Source of the DNA: an uncultured Lachnospiraceae bacterium
GTDB lineage: Bacteria; Bacillota; Clostridia; Lachnospirales; Lachnospiraceae
NCBI GenBank assembly: GCA_947589095.1
Contig: CANQBX010000012.1
Location: 1-64,000 of the forward strand
Reading direction: 5' to 3'
Length of the DNA: 64,000 nt
The notes below the pieces were generated by a model, which worked only from the letters and a program-made list of their open reading frames with translations, made no database searches and was not told the origin of the DNA. Every line of letters starts with the position of its first letter. Position 1 is the first letter of the stretch. The position numbers and the translations under genes are program-made. Positions 28,584 to 38,858 of the stretch are shown here, in pieces.

Positions 28584-29534
28584 ATGAGCACGTTTAAGTC
28601 CGACTGTCCGGAAAATGTGGGCAGGGGGGAATTTGCATCTCAGAAAACGGACACGCCGGAAATGACGGACGACAGGATCCGGGCGGAAAAGCTGAAGGAG
28701 ATCGATCTTTTTGTACTGGACCTGGATGGAACCTTCTATCTGGGCGACCGTCTGATCGACGGCGCGCTGGATTTTGTGAATTATGTCTGGAAGAGCGGAA
28801 AGAAGATATTATTCTTTACGAACAATTCCTCCCGATCCCCGAAGGTCTATATGGAACGGCTGGCGGGGATGGGCTGTCCCATCGGCCGGGACCAGATCAT
28901 GACCTCCGGCGATGTGACGGTCGCGTATCTGAGGGAGACTTATCCGGGGAAAACCGTTTATCTGGTCGGTACGCCGGCTCTGGAGGAAAGCTTCCGGCAG
29001 GAAGGAATCTGCCTGTGGGATCCGGAAAACGCCGGACCGGCCGGCCGGATGGCCGCTTCACGGCCGGATATCGTGGTTGTCGGCTTTGATACTACGCTGA
29101 CCTATGAAAAGCTGGAGCGGGCCTGCACCTACATTCGGGAGGGAGCCGTTTTCCTGGCGACCCATCTGGATATCAACTGTCCGACCGAATACGGCTTTAT
29201 GCCGGACTGCGGCGCCATCTGCGCGGCGGTTACGCTGTCCACGGGCGCAGAGCCCAAGTATCTGGGGAAGCCGTTTAAGGAGACCGTGGATATGGTGCTT
29301 CTGAAGACCGGCGTCCGCAGGGAGAAGGTGGCGTTCGTGGGAGACCGGCTCTATACGGATGTTGCCGTAGGCGTCAGCCACGGCGCGAAAGGATTTCTGG
29401 TGCTGTCCGGGGAGACGAAGCCGGAAGACATCAAAAACTCCCAGGTAAAACCGCATGAAGTGTACGGTTCCCTGGGAGAAATGAAGCATCTTTTGTGTGG
29501 TGAGAAACCCGGTCAAAAGACTTTCGGAAAATGA
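28584..29534 (+). CDS. HAD-superfamily NagD-like phosphatase
   Basis: 'DLFVLDLDGTFYLGDRLIDGALDFV', 'KILFFTNNSSRSP', 'VAFVGDRLYTDVAVGVSHGAKGFLVLSGE'. Confidence 0.9.
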   Translation: MSTFKSDCPENVGRGEFASQKTDTPEMTDDRIRAEKLKEIDLFVLDLDGTFYLGDRLIDGALDFVNYVWKSGKKILFFTNNSSRSPKVYMERLAGMGCPIGRDQIMTSGDVTVAYLRETYPGKTVYLVGTPALEESFRQEGICLWDPENAGPAGRMAASRPDIVVVGFDTTLTYEKLERACTYIREGAVFLATHLDINCPTEYGFMPDCGAICAAVTLSTGAEPKYLGKPFKETVDMVLLKTGVRREKVAFVGDRLYTDVAVGVSHGAKGFLVLSGETKPEDIKNSQVKPHEVYGSLGEMKHLLCGEKPGQKTFGK

Positions 29535-29640
29535 CGCACTCACATCTGGTGTATGACGCAGATACTGCTATCCGGTAGGATACTTCTGATCGGCAAAAAC
29601 AGCAAAAATGTGTCTGAAGTGGATAGCAACACGGGAACGG

Positions 29641-30702
29641 TTATACGGCCCTGGCCGCGCCGGAACTGCCGCCTACGACCAGACGGCTTTGGTATTCCAG
29701 CCGGTGGATCGTGCCGGACTGCGCCTCAAACGGCTGCTTTTCCATCTTTTCTGCAAGAAGGCGGATGCTGCTTCGTCCGCGTTCCACGATGGCGTGTTCC
29801 ACGGTCGTCAGCTCCATGCCGTGGAACCGGGACGGATAGATATTGTCAAAGCCGCAGAGGCTGATATCCTCCGGAATCCGGCGGCCCTCGTCAATCAGCG
29901 CCTCCCGGACGCCGTAAGCCACCATATCGTTGATGGCCACCATGGCGGTCACCTCCGGACTTTCATCCAGGCAGCGCTTGGCCAGCGAATAGCCCACCTC
30001 ATGCTCCACGTCGATCACATGCAGTTCCTGTTCCGAAGACACATCCTCGCTGAAGATGGTCACACTTCCGGAAGGGCAGGACTGGTGGTATTCATCCTGA
30101 AGCCCCATGCAGCGCTTTATCCGTGAGGAATGCTCTTCATTCAGCGTTGTGGACAGATACGCGATGTGTTTGTGGCCCATACCGATCAGATGGGAAGCCA
30201 TCATACGGCCGGCCTCGTAATTATTGACATCCACCGTATCGATCTTGATGTCGATGGAACGGTCCCCGACCGTGACCATCGGTACCTGAAGGCTGGCCTC
30301 CTCGGCAAGCGGCGGCTGCTGCGGGATCATCGCGAAGATCACGCCGGCCACCATCTTCTCTTTCGCCAGTTCCAGCGCCTCGCGTTCGGCCTCCTTGTCC
30401 CAGTAGGTGGTGTAGATCAGGCTGGAAAATCCGCGCAGGCGCGCTTCCTGCTCCATACTCTGGACCAGGGTGGCGTAGTAGGGATTCATCATGGATGGAC
30501 AAATGATCAGGATCAGCTGACGCTGGTTTCGATGCGGAGTACGGTGCTTCTGCACATAACCGAGCTCCTGGCTGGCATTGTTAACATTCTGAACCGTTTC
30601 TTCCGAAAAACGGGAAAGGTTGCGGCCGTTTAAGATCATAGAAACACAGGCGGTCGACACGCCCGCCTTGTCGGCAACTTGTTTGATTGTAACTTTTTTC
30701 AT
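29641..30702 (-). CDS. LacI-family transcriptional regulator
   Basis: 'MKKVTIKQVADKAGVSTACVSMILNGRNLSRFSEETVQNV' HTH plus periplasmic-binding-like domain. Confidence 0.92.
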   Translation of the reverse strand: MKKVTIKQVADKAGVSTACVSMILNGRNLSRFSEETVQNVNNASQELGYVQKHRTPHRNQRQLILIICPSMMNPYYATLVQSMEQEARLRGFSSLIYTTYWDKEAEREALELAKEKMVAGVIFAMIPQQPPLAEEASLQVPMVTVGDRSIDIKIDTVDVNNYEAGRMMASHLIGMGHKHIAYLSTTLNEEHSSRIKRCMGLQDEYHQSCPSGSVTIFSEDVSSEQELHVIDVEHEVGYSLAKRCLDESPEVTAMVAINDMVAYGVREALIDEGRRIPEDISLCGFDNIYPSRFHGMELTTVEHAIVERGRSSIRLLAEKMEKQPFEAQSGTIHRLEYQSRLVVGGSSGAARAV

Positions 30703-30954
30703 ACATTTCCCCCTGCTGATATGGTAGGCGGTTGACAAAGCTTCTACTCATTATTTATTGTAACATTTTTTCAACGTAATATCAAGTAAAATGAATGAAA
30801 AGTCCGGCCTAATATATTGACGAAATATCATAATATATGGTAAGTTATGTATACAAAGAAAATATATTTGGCGGAGTATTGTGGAATCCATGCAAATTGA
30901 TGCTGAAATATCAAAAAGTTCAATAGATAATTTTAACCAAAGGAGATTGCGGCA

Positions 30955-31683
30955 ATGAAAGTGATTGCACACAGAGGTTACAGCGGAAAGTATCCGGAGA
31001 ACACGATGCTGGCGTTTGAGAAGGCCGTAGAGGCCGGATGCGACGAGATTGAACTGGACGTCCATATAACGAAGGACGGGCAGGTGGTGGTCTGCCATGA
31101 CGAAGTGCTGGGCCGGACGGTAGACGGCGCGGGTCCGGTGAAGGATCATACGTATGAGGAACTGCGGCAGATGAATGCGGCCAGGCTGTATCCGCAGCTG
31201 ACTGAGTTCGAGAGGATTCCGCTGTTTGAGGAATACTGCGCATGGGCGGCAGGACAGAATATTTCCACGAACGTGGAGCTGAAGACCGGATTCTATTATT
31301 ATGAGGAGATCGAGGAGAAGACGGCGGAGATCGTGAAGCGGTACGGCCTGCAGGCCCGCATGATGTTCTCTTCGTTCAATCACGTGAGCCTTCTGCGGAT
31401 GAAGCAGCTGCTGCCGGAATGCGAGTGCGGCGCGCTGATCAGCCGTTTCGGTATGGGCAACGCGGGATACTACTGCAATCGGTATGGGTTCGAGTGCTAT
31501 CATCCGGATCATACGGGCGTGACGGACGAGATTCTGGAAAGCTGCCGCCGGTACGGAATCCGTATCAATGCCTGGACGGTCAATGATATGGAGGATCTGG
31601 CGAAGGCTTATGAAAGAGGGTACGCGGGAGTGATCACCAATTATCCGCTGGAGTGCAGAGAGTGGCTTAGTAAGAAGGAGTAA
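30955..31683 (+). CDS. Glycerophosphodiester phosphodiesterase
   Basis: 'VIAHRGYSGKYPENTMLAFEKAVEAGCDEIELDVHITKDGQVVVCHDE'. Confidence 0.92.
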   Translation: MKVIAHRGYSGKYPENTMLAFEKAVEAGCDEIELDVHITKDGQVVVCHDEVLGRTVDGAGPVKDHTYEELRQMNAARLYPQLTEFERIPLFEEYCAWAAGQNISTNVELKTGFYYYEEIEEKTAEIVKRYGLQARMMFSSFNHVSLLRMKQLLPECECGALISRFGMGNAGYYCNRYGFECYHPDHTGVTDEILESCRRYGIRINAWTVNDMEDLAKAYERGYAGVITNYPLECREWLSKKE

Positions 31684-31774
31684 TGTAATTCGGACAGCGC
31701 GCCGCCGGTGCCTGTTTTTGTGGGTTGATAGGATGCGGACAGCGCGCCGCCGACGTGCTGACACGATTTAAAAA

Positions 31775-31802
31775 GGCGGTCTTCTGTTGGAGGAAGACCG
31801 CC
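31775..31802 (-). terminator. Hairpin upstream of deoB with T-run on the minus strand
   Basis: ggcggtcttc / gaagaccgcc stem; minus-strand reading continues into tttttaaatc. Confidence 0.45.
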
Positions 31803-31824
31803 GTCTACAAAGAAGGGAGAAGAA

Positions 31825-33015
31825 ATGGGAAAATATCGTCGCATTTTTGTAGTCGTCATCGATTCTTTAGGCATCGGCGCCATGCCTAATGCCGCGGAGT
31901 ACGGCGACGCCGGGACGGATACGCTGGGGCATATCGATGAGAGGATGGCAACCTTTGCAATTCCGAATCTGGCAAAATTGGGTATGGCCAATCTCCATCC
32001 GCTGATTCATGTGGCGGCAGCGGAGAAGCCGCTGGGCCGTTACGCCAGGCTTTTTGAGGCCAGCGTGGGCAAGGACACGATGACCGGCCACTGGGAGATG
32101 ATGGGACTTCATATCACGAAGCCGTTCAAGACCTTTACGGACACCGGGTTCCCGCAGGAGCTTCTGGATGAACTGACCCGCCGCACGGGACATAAGATCG
32201 TGGGAAATAAGGCGGCCAGCGGCACGGAGATCCTGGATGAACTGGGCGAGCATGAAATCGCGACCGGCGACATGATCGTCTATACATCGGCGGATTCAGT
32301 GCTGCAGATCTGTGGCAATGAGGAGACCTTCGGTCTGCAGGAGCTGTACCGGTGCTGCGAGATCGCCAGAGAACTGACGATGAAGGACGAGTGGAAGGTG
32401 GGCCGCGTCATCGCGAGACCCTATGTGGGCAAAAAGAAAGGCGAATTCAAGCGCACCTCCAACCGGCACGACTATGCGCTCAAGCCCTATGGCAAGACGG
32501 CGCTGGATGCACTGAAGGCGGCCGGCTTCGATGTGATCAGTGTGGGCAAGATCCGGGATATTTTTGATGGTGAAGGTATTACGGAGGCGTATAAGTCCAA
32601 GAGCAGCGTACACGGCATGGAGCAGACTATCGAGATCGCAGATAAGGATTTTCATGGACTTTGCTTCGTGAATCTGGTAGATTTCGACGCGTTGTGGGGG
32701 CACAGGAGAGATCCGATCGGCTACGGTCAGGAACTGGAGCGGTTCGATGTGAAGCTGGGCGAGCTGCTGCCGAAGCTTAAGGAGGACGATCTGCTGATCA
32801 TAACCGCCGACCACGGCAACGATCCGACCCACACGGGGACGGATCATACGAAGGAAACGGTGCCGTTTTTGGCGTATTCGCCATCCATGGCAGACGGCGG
32901 GGCTCTGCCGGATCAGGATACATTCGCGGTGATCGGAGCCACGGTGGCGGATAACTTCGGCGTGAAGATGCCGGAGGGGTGCATCGGGGAGTCGATCCTT
33001 GAGATGGTTGAGTAG
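31825..33015 (+). CDS. deoB: Phosphopentomutase
   Basis: '[32 protein letters not shown]', '[27 protein letters not shown]'. Confidence 0.95.
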   Translation: MGKYRRIFVVVIDSLGIGAMPNAAEYGDAGTDTLGHIDERMATFAIPNLAKLGMANLHPLIHVAAAEKPLGRYARLFEASVGKDTMTGHWEMMGLHITKPFKTFTDTGFPQELLDELTRRTGHKIVGNKAASGTEILDELGEHEIATGDMIVYTSADSVLQICGNEETFGLQELYRCCEIARELTMKDEWKVGRVIARPYVGKKKGEFKRTSNRHDYALKPYGKTALDALKAAGFDVISVGKIRDIFDGEGITEAYKSKSSVHGMEQTIEIADKDFHGLCFVNLVDFDALWGHRRDPIGYGQELERFDVKLGELLPKLKEDDLLIITADHGNDPTHTGTDHTKETVPFLAYSPSMADGGALPDQDTFAVIGATVADNFGVKMPEGCIGESILEMVE

Positions 33016-33232
33016 ATTTTGAAGGCAGATTTTGGAATTGCCGGAGCTTCTTTGAGCGGCACGGGCGGCCGGAAAACGGATGATCGGGGATATACGGATA
33101 GATGAAAAGTGGATGGCAGAAATAGCACGACAGCCTGAAAGAGATGAACTGATAGCGTGGATAATCGGCAGTAGATGAATCGGAAGTGTGTATGGAGAGC
33201 CGGAAAGCGGAAAGTACAAGGAGGGCATCTGC

Positions 33233-33745
33233 GTGAATTTGCGACTGGTAAAAGCGTCGTATGACAATAAGACGCTGGTCTGCGACATGATGGAGGAATG
33301 GTACGCCTCCGGCGAGCATATTGTTCCGTGGGCGATCACGAAAACGGACTGCCACGACTATGACCGCTTTCTGGCCGGTCTGGAGCTGAAGGAAGAAGAA
33401 GACGGAAAGGTTCCCGATTCCACTTTTTTCTGCCTGGATACGGACCGGAACATCTTAGTGGGAGCGGTCAATATTCGGCACCGCTTAAACGACCGCCTTC
33501 TGCTGGACGGCGGACATATTGGCGACGGCGTCCGGCCCTCGGAGCGCGGCAAGGGAGTCGCCACGGCCATGATCGGCCTGGCGCTTGAGGAATGCAGGAA
33601 GCTCGGGATCCGCCGGGTGCTTATGGCGTGCGATAAGGATAACATTGCTTCCGCCAGAAGCATTGTCAAAAACGGCGGTATGCTGGAAAATGAAGTCGTT
33701 GTGGACGGAGAGACGGTGCAGAGATACTGGATATCTGTCTCTTAA
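33233..33745 (+). CDS. GNAT-family N-acetyltransferase
   Basis: 'HIGDGVRPSERGKGVATAMIGLALEECRKLGIRRVLMACDKDNIASARSIVKNGG'; GTG start 33233. Confidence 0.88.
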   Translation: MNLRLVKASYDNKTLVCDMMEEWYASGEHIVPWAITKTDCHDYDRFLAGLELKEEEDGKVPDSTFFCLDTDRNILVGAVNIRHRLNDRLLLDGGHIGDGVRPSERGKGVATAMIGLALEECRKLGIRRVLMACDKDNIASARSIVKNGGMLENEVVVDGETVQRYWISVS

Positions 33746-33902
33746 ATGCTCCTGCACCGTTGTACACAGAACTGGGAATTCTGGTGATGAGCATTTATGA
33801 TTTTCTTCTGCGAGAAGATAGATTGGAGGGAAAGATCTGATTCGAAGCTGCCTTTGATGTAGTAACTGGTTTATGACAATAATGTGTGAAGGAAACAGAA
33901 CG

Positions 33903-34694
33903 ATGAAGAATTCATGGCTTCCGCCAGAGATTGAAAAGAAAGTGAACGGCCTGCCCTATACGGAGAATACCACTGGTATGTCCGGGGCAGGCGTACTTAT
34001 GTATGAGGATATGGTCTTAAAGATCCAGCCTGTTGCCCCATGGACGGAGCGCGAGGTGACGATGCTTCAGTGGCTTGCGGGCAAAGTCCCCGCGCCGGAG
34101 GTGATCGCCTGTGAAGAGCGGGAAGGGAAGATCTATTTGCTGATGACGCGGGTGAAGGGAAAAATGGCGTGCGACGAAGAATTTCTCGACCGGCCTGAGG
34201 TGCTGATCCCGCGCCTGGCAGAGGCGATGCATATGCTGTGGAATGTGGATGTGTCGTCTTGTCCGGTCATGCGGGATCAGGAGACAGAACTTGCGGAGGC
34301 GCGGTTCCGCGTGGAACATGGTCTGGTGGACATGGACAATGTGGAGCCGGCCACCTTTGGGCCGGGCGGATTTAAGGATCCGGAAGCGCTGCTTTACTGG
34401 CTTGAGAATAACCGGCCGTCCTATGAACCGGTGCTGTCCCACGGCGATTTCTGCCTGCCAAACGTATTCTTCACGGAGACCGGGATCGGTGGCTTTATCG
34501 ATCTGGGGGACGCCGGCGTGGGCGACCGCTGGCGCGATATCGCACTGTGCCGCCGGAGCCTGCGGAGCAATATGGAAGGGAAATACGCGTCGGTAAAACG
34601 CAGGGTGGACGCGGACCGGCTTTTTGACGCGCTGGACGTCGCGCCGGATCCGGAGAAACTTAAGTGGTATCTGCTTCTGGACGAGTTGTTCTGA
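33903..34694 (+). CDS. APH(3')-like aminoglycoside phosphotransferase family protein
   Basis: 'LSHGDFCLPNVFFTETGIGGFIDLGDAGVGDRWRDIALCRRSLRSN' matches the APH catalytic and metal motifs. Confidence 0.85.
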   Translation: MKNSWLPPEIEKKVNGLPYTENTTGMSGAGVLMYEDMVLKIQPVAPWTEREVTMLQWLAGKVPAPEVIACEEREGKIYLLMTRVKGKMACDEEFLDRPEVLIPRLAEAMHMLWNVDVSSCPVMRDQETELAEARFRVEHGLVDMDNVEPATFGPGGFKDPEALLYWLENNRPSYEPVLSHGDFCLPNVFFTETGIGGFIDLGDAGVGDRWRDIALCRRSLRSNMEGKYASVKRRVDADRLFDALDVAPDPEKLKWYLLLDELF

Positions 34695-34697
34695 GAG

Positions 34698-34735
34698 AAG
34701 CGGAAAGCAATCCCCTGTTCCGGCCGCTTGTTTTT
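34698..34735 (+). terminator. Probable terminator after the APH-like gene
   Basis: aagcgg / ccgctt stem (34698-34703/34724-34729) followed by gttttt. Confidence 0.5.
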
Positions 34736-34902
34736 CTATCAGGCGAAGTATGAACTTTTAAGATTATGGCTGAAAATGGGACCGGCCGGGATTTGACGGC
34801 TTGCGTCCCTTACATTTTTATGCTATGATGGTAAACTGATATGACAAACTTCCATGCGCTGCTTAAGCGGTGCATCTACATCATGATGCCCAGGAGGACG
34901 AG

Positions 34903-35820
34903 ATGATTCAGAAACTGATCGAGAAGATTCAGAAGACCAAAGCACCGATCTGTGTGGGACTGGATCCCATGCTCAGCTACATTCCGGAACACATTACAAA
35001 GAGAGCCTATGCCGAACTCGGCGAGACCCTGGAGGGGGCGGCCGAGGCCATCTGGCAGTTTAATAAAGAAATCGTGGACAATGTCTGGGATCTGATACCG
35101 GCAGTGAAGCCGCAGATCGCCATGTACGAGCAGTTCGGAATCCCGGGGCTTGCGGTATATAAGAAAACGGTGGACTACTGCCGGAGCAAAGGACTGATCG
35201 TCATCGGCGACGCCAAGCGCGGCGATATCGGCTCCACATCCGCGGCCTACGCGACGGCCCATCTGGGACATGTGAAGGTGGGTTCGGCTGTTCTGGCTGG
35301 ATTTGACACAGATTTTGTGACGGTGAATCCGTATCTGGGTACTGACGGCGTAAAACCGTTCGTGGATGTATGCGCGGCAGAAGATAAGGGAATCTTTGTG
35401 CTGGTGAAGACCTCTAATCCGTCCAGCGGCGAGTTCCAGGACAGGCGGATCGACGGCCGGCCTCTGTACGAGCTGGTGGCCGATAAAGTGGTGGAATGGG
35501 GCAGCGCTTCCATGGACGGAACCTACAGCAACGTCGGCGCGGTAGTCGGGGCTACCTACCCGGAGATGAGTAAGATCCTGCGTAAACAGATGCCGAACAC
35601 TTATTTCCTGGTGCCGGGTTACGGCGCTCAGGGCGGCACGGCCCAGGATCTGAAATACTGCTTCAATGAGGACGGCCTGGGAGCTATCGTGAATTCCTCC
35701 CGCGGCATCATCGCGGCTTATAAGAAGGCGCCGTATGATAAGTTCGGAGCGGAGCATTTCGGCGAGGCGTCCCGGCAGGCTGTGATCGATATGGTCGCGG
35801 ATATTGGGAGCGTATTGTAA
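34903..35820 (+). CDS. pyrF: Orotidine 5'-phosphate decarboxylase
   Basis: 'PICVGLDPMLSYIPEHI', 'GLIVIGDAKRGDIGSTSAAYA'. Confidence 0.93.
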   Translation: MIQKLIEKIQKTKAPICVGLDPMLSYIPEHITKRAYAELGETLEGAAEAIWQFNKEIVDNVWDLIPAVKPQIAMYEQFGIPGLAVYKKTVDYCRSKGLIVIGDAKRGDIGSTSAAYATAHLGHVKVGSAVLAGFDTDFVTVNPYLGTDGVKPFVDVCAAEDKGIFVLVKTSNPSSGEFQDRRIDGRPLYELVADKVVEWGSASMDGTYSNVGAVVGATYPEMSKILRKQMPNTYFLVPGYGAQGGTAQDLKYCFNEDGLGAIVNSSRGIIAAYKKAPYDKFGAEHFGEASRQAVIDMVADIGSVL

Positions 35821-35967
35821 ACGCTGCGCAGAATCTTGCTTTTCCCAGTGATCTGTAGATAGAAGCGTTTTATTGGTGAACTATGATTGTTGTAAGTGCG
35901 GTTCTGCATAAGCTGTACTTTGAAGAAGTAAAGAATTGTGTTTAGCGTTAATTAAGTAGGAGTATCT

Positions 35968-36747
35968 ATGTCTAAGATAAAAATGACTGCAAAAGTCGTC
36001 AGCCAGGAGATGATCGGCACCGACATCTACAGTATGTGGATCCAGGCTGAGGGGATCGCGGCCCAGACCCGCGCGGGTCAGTTTGTCTCGGTCTACACGA
36101 AGGACGCGTCGAAGCTTCTTCCGCGGCCCATCAGTATCTGTGAGATCGACCGAGAGGCGGGCACATTGCGCCTGGTCTACCGGATCGCCGGAGGCGGCAC
36201 GAAGGAGTTCTCCGGATACAGAGCCGGGGATACGGTCACGGTGCTGGGCCCCCTGGGAAACGGCTTCCCGGAGATCGCGGCGGACCGGCATGCGTTTCTG
36301 ATCGGCGGCGGTATCGGAATCCCGCCGATGCTGGAGCTGGCGAAGGAATTACATTGTGAGAAGACGGCGGTTCTCGGTTACCGGGACGCGCAGCTTTTCC
36401 TGAAAGAGGAATTCGAATCTTATGCGAAAGTAGTCGTCGCTACCGAAGACGGCAGTGTGGGCACGAAGGGAAATGTGCTGGACGCGATCCGGGAACAGGG
36501 ACTGACGGACTCTGACTCCGTCATCCTTGCCTGCGGCCCCACGCCCATGCTTCGCGCGCTGAAGGCCTTCGCGGCGGAGCATCGGATCGAATGCTGGCTG
36601 TCCCTGGAAGAACGAATGGCCTGCGGCGTCGGCGCGTGCCTGGCCTGCGTCTGTCAGACCGGCGAAGTGGACGCCCATTCGAATGTACACAATAAGCGGA
36701 TCTGCAAGGACGGGCCGGTGTTTGAGGCCGGGGAGGTGGAACTGTGA
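35968..36747 (+). CDS. pyrK: Dihydroorotate dehydrogenase electron transfer subunit
   Basis: 'LLPRPISICEIDREAGTLRLVYRIAGGGT', Cys-rich 'ERMACGVGACLACVCQT'. Confidence 0.93.
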   Translation: MSKIKMTAKVVSQEMIGTDIYSMWIQAEGIAAQTRAGQFVSVYTKDASKLLPRPISICEIDREAGTLRLVYRIAGGGTKEFSGYRAGDTVTVLGPLGNGFPEIAADRHAFLIGGGIGIPPMLELAKELHCEKTAVLGYRDAQLFLKEEFESYAKVVVATEDGSVGTKGNVLDAIREQGLTDSDSVILACGPTPMLRALKAFAAEHRIECWLSLEERMACGVGACLACVCQTGEVDAHSNVHNKRICKDGPVFEAGEVEL

Positions 36748-37649
36748 TCGATACGAGAGTGACCATCGCCGGCGTGGAACTGAAGAATCCGGTCATGACG
36801 GCTTCCGGAACCTTCGGTTCCGGGGAAGAATATTCGGAATTTGTGGACTTAAGCCGCCTGGGCGCCGTGGTGACCAAGGGCGTCGCCAATGTCCCCTGGC
36901 CGGGAAATCCGACGCCCCGCGTCGCCGAGGTCTACGGCGGGATGCTGAACGCCATCGGCCTGCAGAATCCGGGCGTTGATGTGTTTGCGCGGCGGGATAT
37001 TCCGTTTCTGAAGAGATACGATACGAAGATCGTGGTCAATGTCTGCGGGCGTACCGCGGAAGACTATATCGACGTGGTGGAGCGGCTGGGCGACGAGCCG
37101 GTAGATCTGCTGGAGATCAATATTTCCTGTCCCAATGTGAAGGAGGGCGGCATCGCTTTCGGACAGGATCCAAAGGCAGTGGAGGATATTACCCGGCAGG
37201 TGAAGAGCCACGCCAGGCAGCCGATCATCATGAAGCTGAGCCCCAATGTGACCGATATTACGGTCATGGCGAAGGCGGCGGAGGCCGGCGGCGCGGACGC
37301 GGTCTCACTGATCAATACGCTGACCGGCATGAAGATCGATATCCATAAGAGGACGTTCACGCTGGCCAATAAGACCGGTGGTATGTCCGGCCCGGCCATC
37401 AAGCCGATCGCGGTGCGTATGGTCTATCAGGCGGCCAACGCGGTGAAGCTGCCCATTATCGGCATGGGCGGGATCGCGACGGCGGAGGACGCCATCGAGT
37501 TTCTGCTGGCGGGCGCGACGGCGGTTTCCGTTGGAACCGCGAATTTCTTCAATCCTTGCGCAACGGTGGAGATCGTGGAAGGAATTGAGAACTATATGAA
37601 AAAATATGGGATCGCCGATGTGAAAGAACTGATCGGCGCGGTCAGGTGA
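36744..37649 (+). CDS. pyrD: Dihydroorotate dehydrogenase B catalytic subunit
   Basis: 'ELKNPVMTASGTFGSGEEYSEF', 'ISCPNVKEGGIAFG', 'IIGMGGIATAEDAIEFLLAGATAVSVGTANF'. Confidence 0.94.
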   Translation: MIDTRVTIAGVELKNPVMTASGTFGSGEEYSEFVDLSRLGAVVTKGVANVPWPGNPTPRVAEVYGGMLNAIGLQNPGVDVFARRDIPFLKRYDTKIVVNVCGRTAEDYIDVVERLGDEPVDLLEINISCPNVKEGGIAFGQDPKAVEDITRQVKSHARQPIIMKLSPNVTDITVMAKAAEAGGADAVSLINTLTGMKIDIHKRTFTLANKTGGMSGPAIKPIAVRMVYQAANAVKLPIIGMGGIATAEDAIEFLLAGATAVSVGTANFFNPCATVEIVEGIENYMKKYGIADVKELIGAVR

Positions 37650-37849
37650 TATAAAGTCGGAGCCGCATGTATGGAATCGGATAAGACTTTGTGCAAAGCA
37701 GAGCAGCCGGCAGTCGGTTATTGGCAGCCGATGCAGTTTTAAGTAAAGAAAACTGCAGTTGGGCTGGATAAAAGAATATTACAGAAACAGAAAAATAACT
37801 CGTGAAGCACGGAGAATTGCAGCAAGATAGTAAAAGGAGAAATGTGGTA

Positions 37850-38524
37850 ATGGAAAAGTATAAACAGGAATTTATAGAGTTCATGGTGGAAAGCAACGTG
37901 CTGAAATTCGGCGATTTTACCTTGAAAAGTGGGAGAAAGTCCCCGTTTTTTATGAACGCGGGCGCCTATGTGACCGGCTCCCACCTGATGCGTCTGGGCC
38001 GCTACTACGCGGCGGCGATCCACGAGCATTACGGAGATGATTTTGACGTACTCTTCGGGCCGGCGTATAAGGGCATTCCGCTGAGCGTGGCGACGGTGAT
38101 CGCGTTCCATGAGATGTACGGCAAAGAGATCCGTTACTGCTCCAACCGCAAGGAAGTCAAGGATCACGGCGATACCGGGATCCTGCTGGGCAGCAGGCTG
38201 CAGGACGGCGACAAGGTCGTCATTATTGAGGATGTGACTACCTCCGGCAAGTCGATCGAGGAGACGTTTCCGATCCTGAAGGCCCAGGGCGACGTAACGA
38301 TCGTTGGACTGATGGTGTCCTTGAACCGTATGGAGCGGGGCAAAGGCGAGAAGAGCGCCCTGGAGGAGATCAAGGAGCTTTACGGCATCGAGGCCAACGC
38401 GATCGTGACCATGGCGGACGTGGTGGAGCATCTGTATAACCGGGAATGCCAGGGGCGGATCGTGATCGACGATACATTGAAAGCGGCGATCGACGCATAT
38501 TATGAGCAGTACGGCGCAAAATGA
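37850..38524 (+). CDS. pyrE: Orotate phosphoribosyltransferase
   Basis: 'LKSGRKSPFFMNAGAYVTGSH', PRPP motif 'VVIIEDVTTSGKSIEE'. Confidence 0.94.
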   Translation: MEKYKQEFIEFMVESNVLKFGDFTLKSGRKSPFFMNAGAYVTGSHLMRLGRYYAAAIHEHYGDDFDVLFGPAYKGIPLSVATVIAFHEMYGKEIRYCSNRKEVKDHGDTGILLGSRLQDGDKVVIIEDVTTSGKSIEETFPILKAQGDVTIVGLMVSLNRMERGKGEKSALEEIKELYGIEANAIVTMADVVEHLYNRECQGRIVIDDTLKAAIDAYYEQYGAK

Positions 38525-38625
38525 AGACCGGCGCGGTCAGGTTTCTGTTGTTTCGGAACGCCGGGTCGTCCTGGTATGCTGGAATCGAAACCGTGCTCGC
38601 ATGAAAGCGTGCAGAAGGGAGAAGA

Positions 38626-38778
38626 ATGATGGAGAAGGTCTATAGAACGATGAGAAATACCGGAGCGGCCAATATTGCGGTCGGCATCATCATGATCGTG
38701 GCGGGACTCAGCGCCGGGATCGTAGCGATCGTCAGCGGGGCGGTTCTGCTTAAGAGAAAATCAGAGCTGACGTTCTGA
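38626..38778 (+). CDS. Small (50-aa) single-TM membrane protein
   Basis: Not in ORF track; ATGATGGAG after gagaag; translates to MMEKVYRTMRNTGAANIAVGIIMIVAGLSAGIVAIVSGAVLLKRKSELTF. Confidence 0.65.
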   Translation: MMEKVYRTMRNTGAANIAVGIIMIVAGLSAGIVAIVSGAVLLKRKSELTF

Positions 38779-38858
38779 TCATACTTCAGGATGCGGGAAA
38801 GGACGCCTGCGGCGCAGCTTACTGCATCCGCCGTGACGGATTAGACTGGAGCACAATT

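Noticed and set aside
37733-37756. gcagtttt/aaaactgc hairpin upstream of pyrE as an attenuator
   Set aside because: Only 8 bp, AT-rich and without a following T-run; too weak to call.
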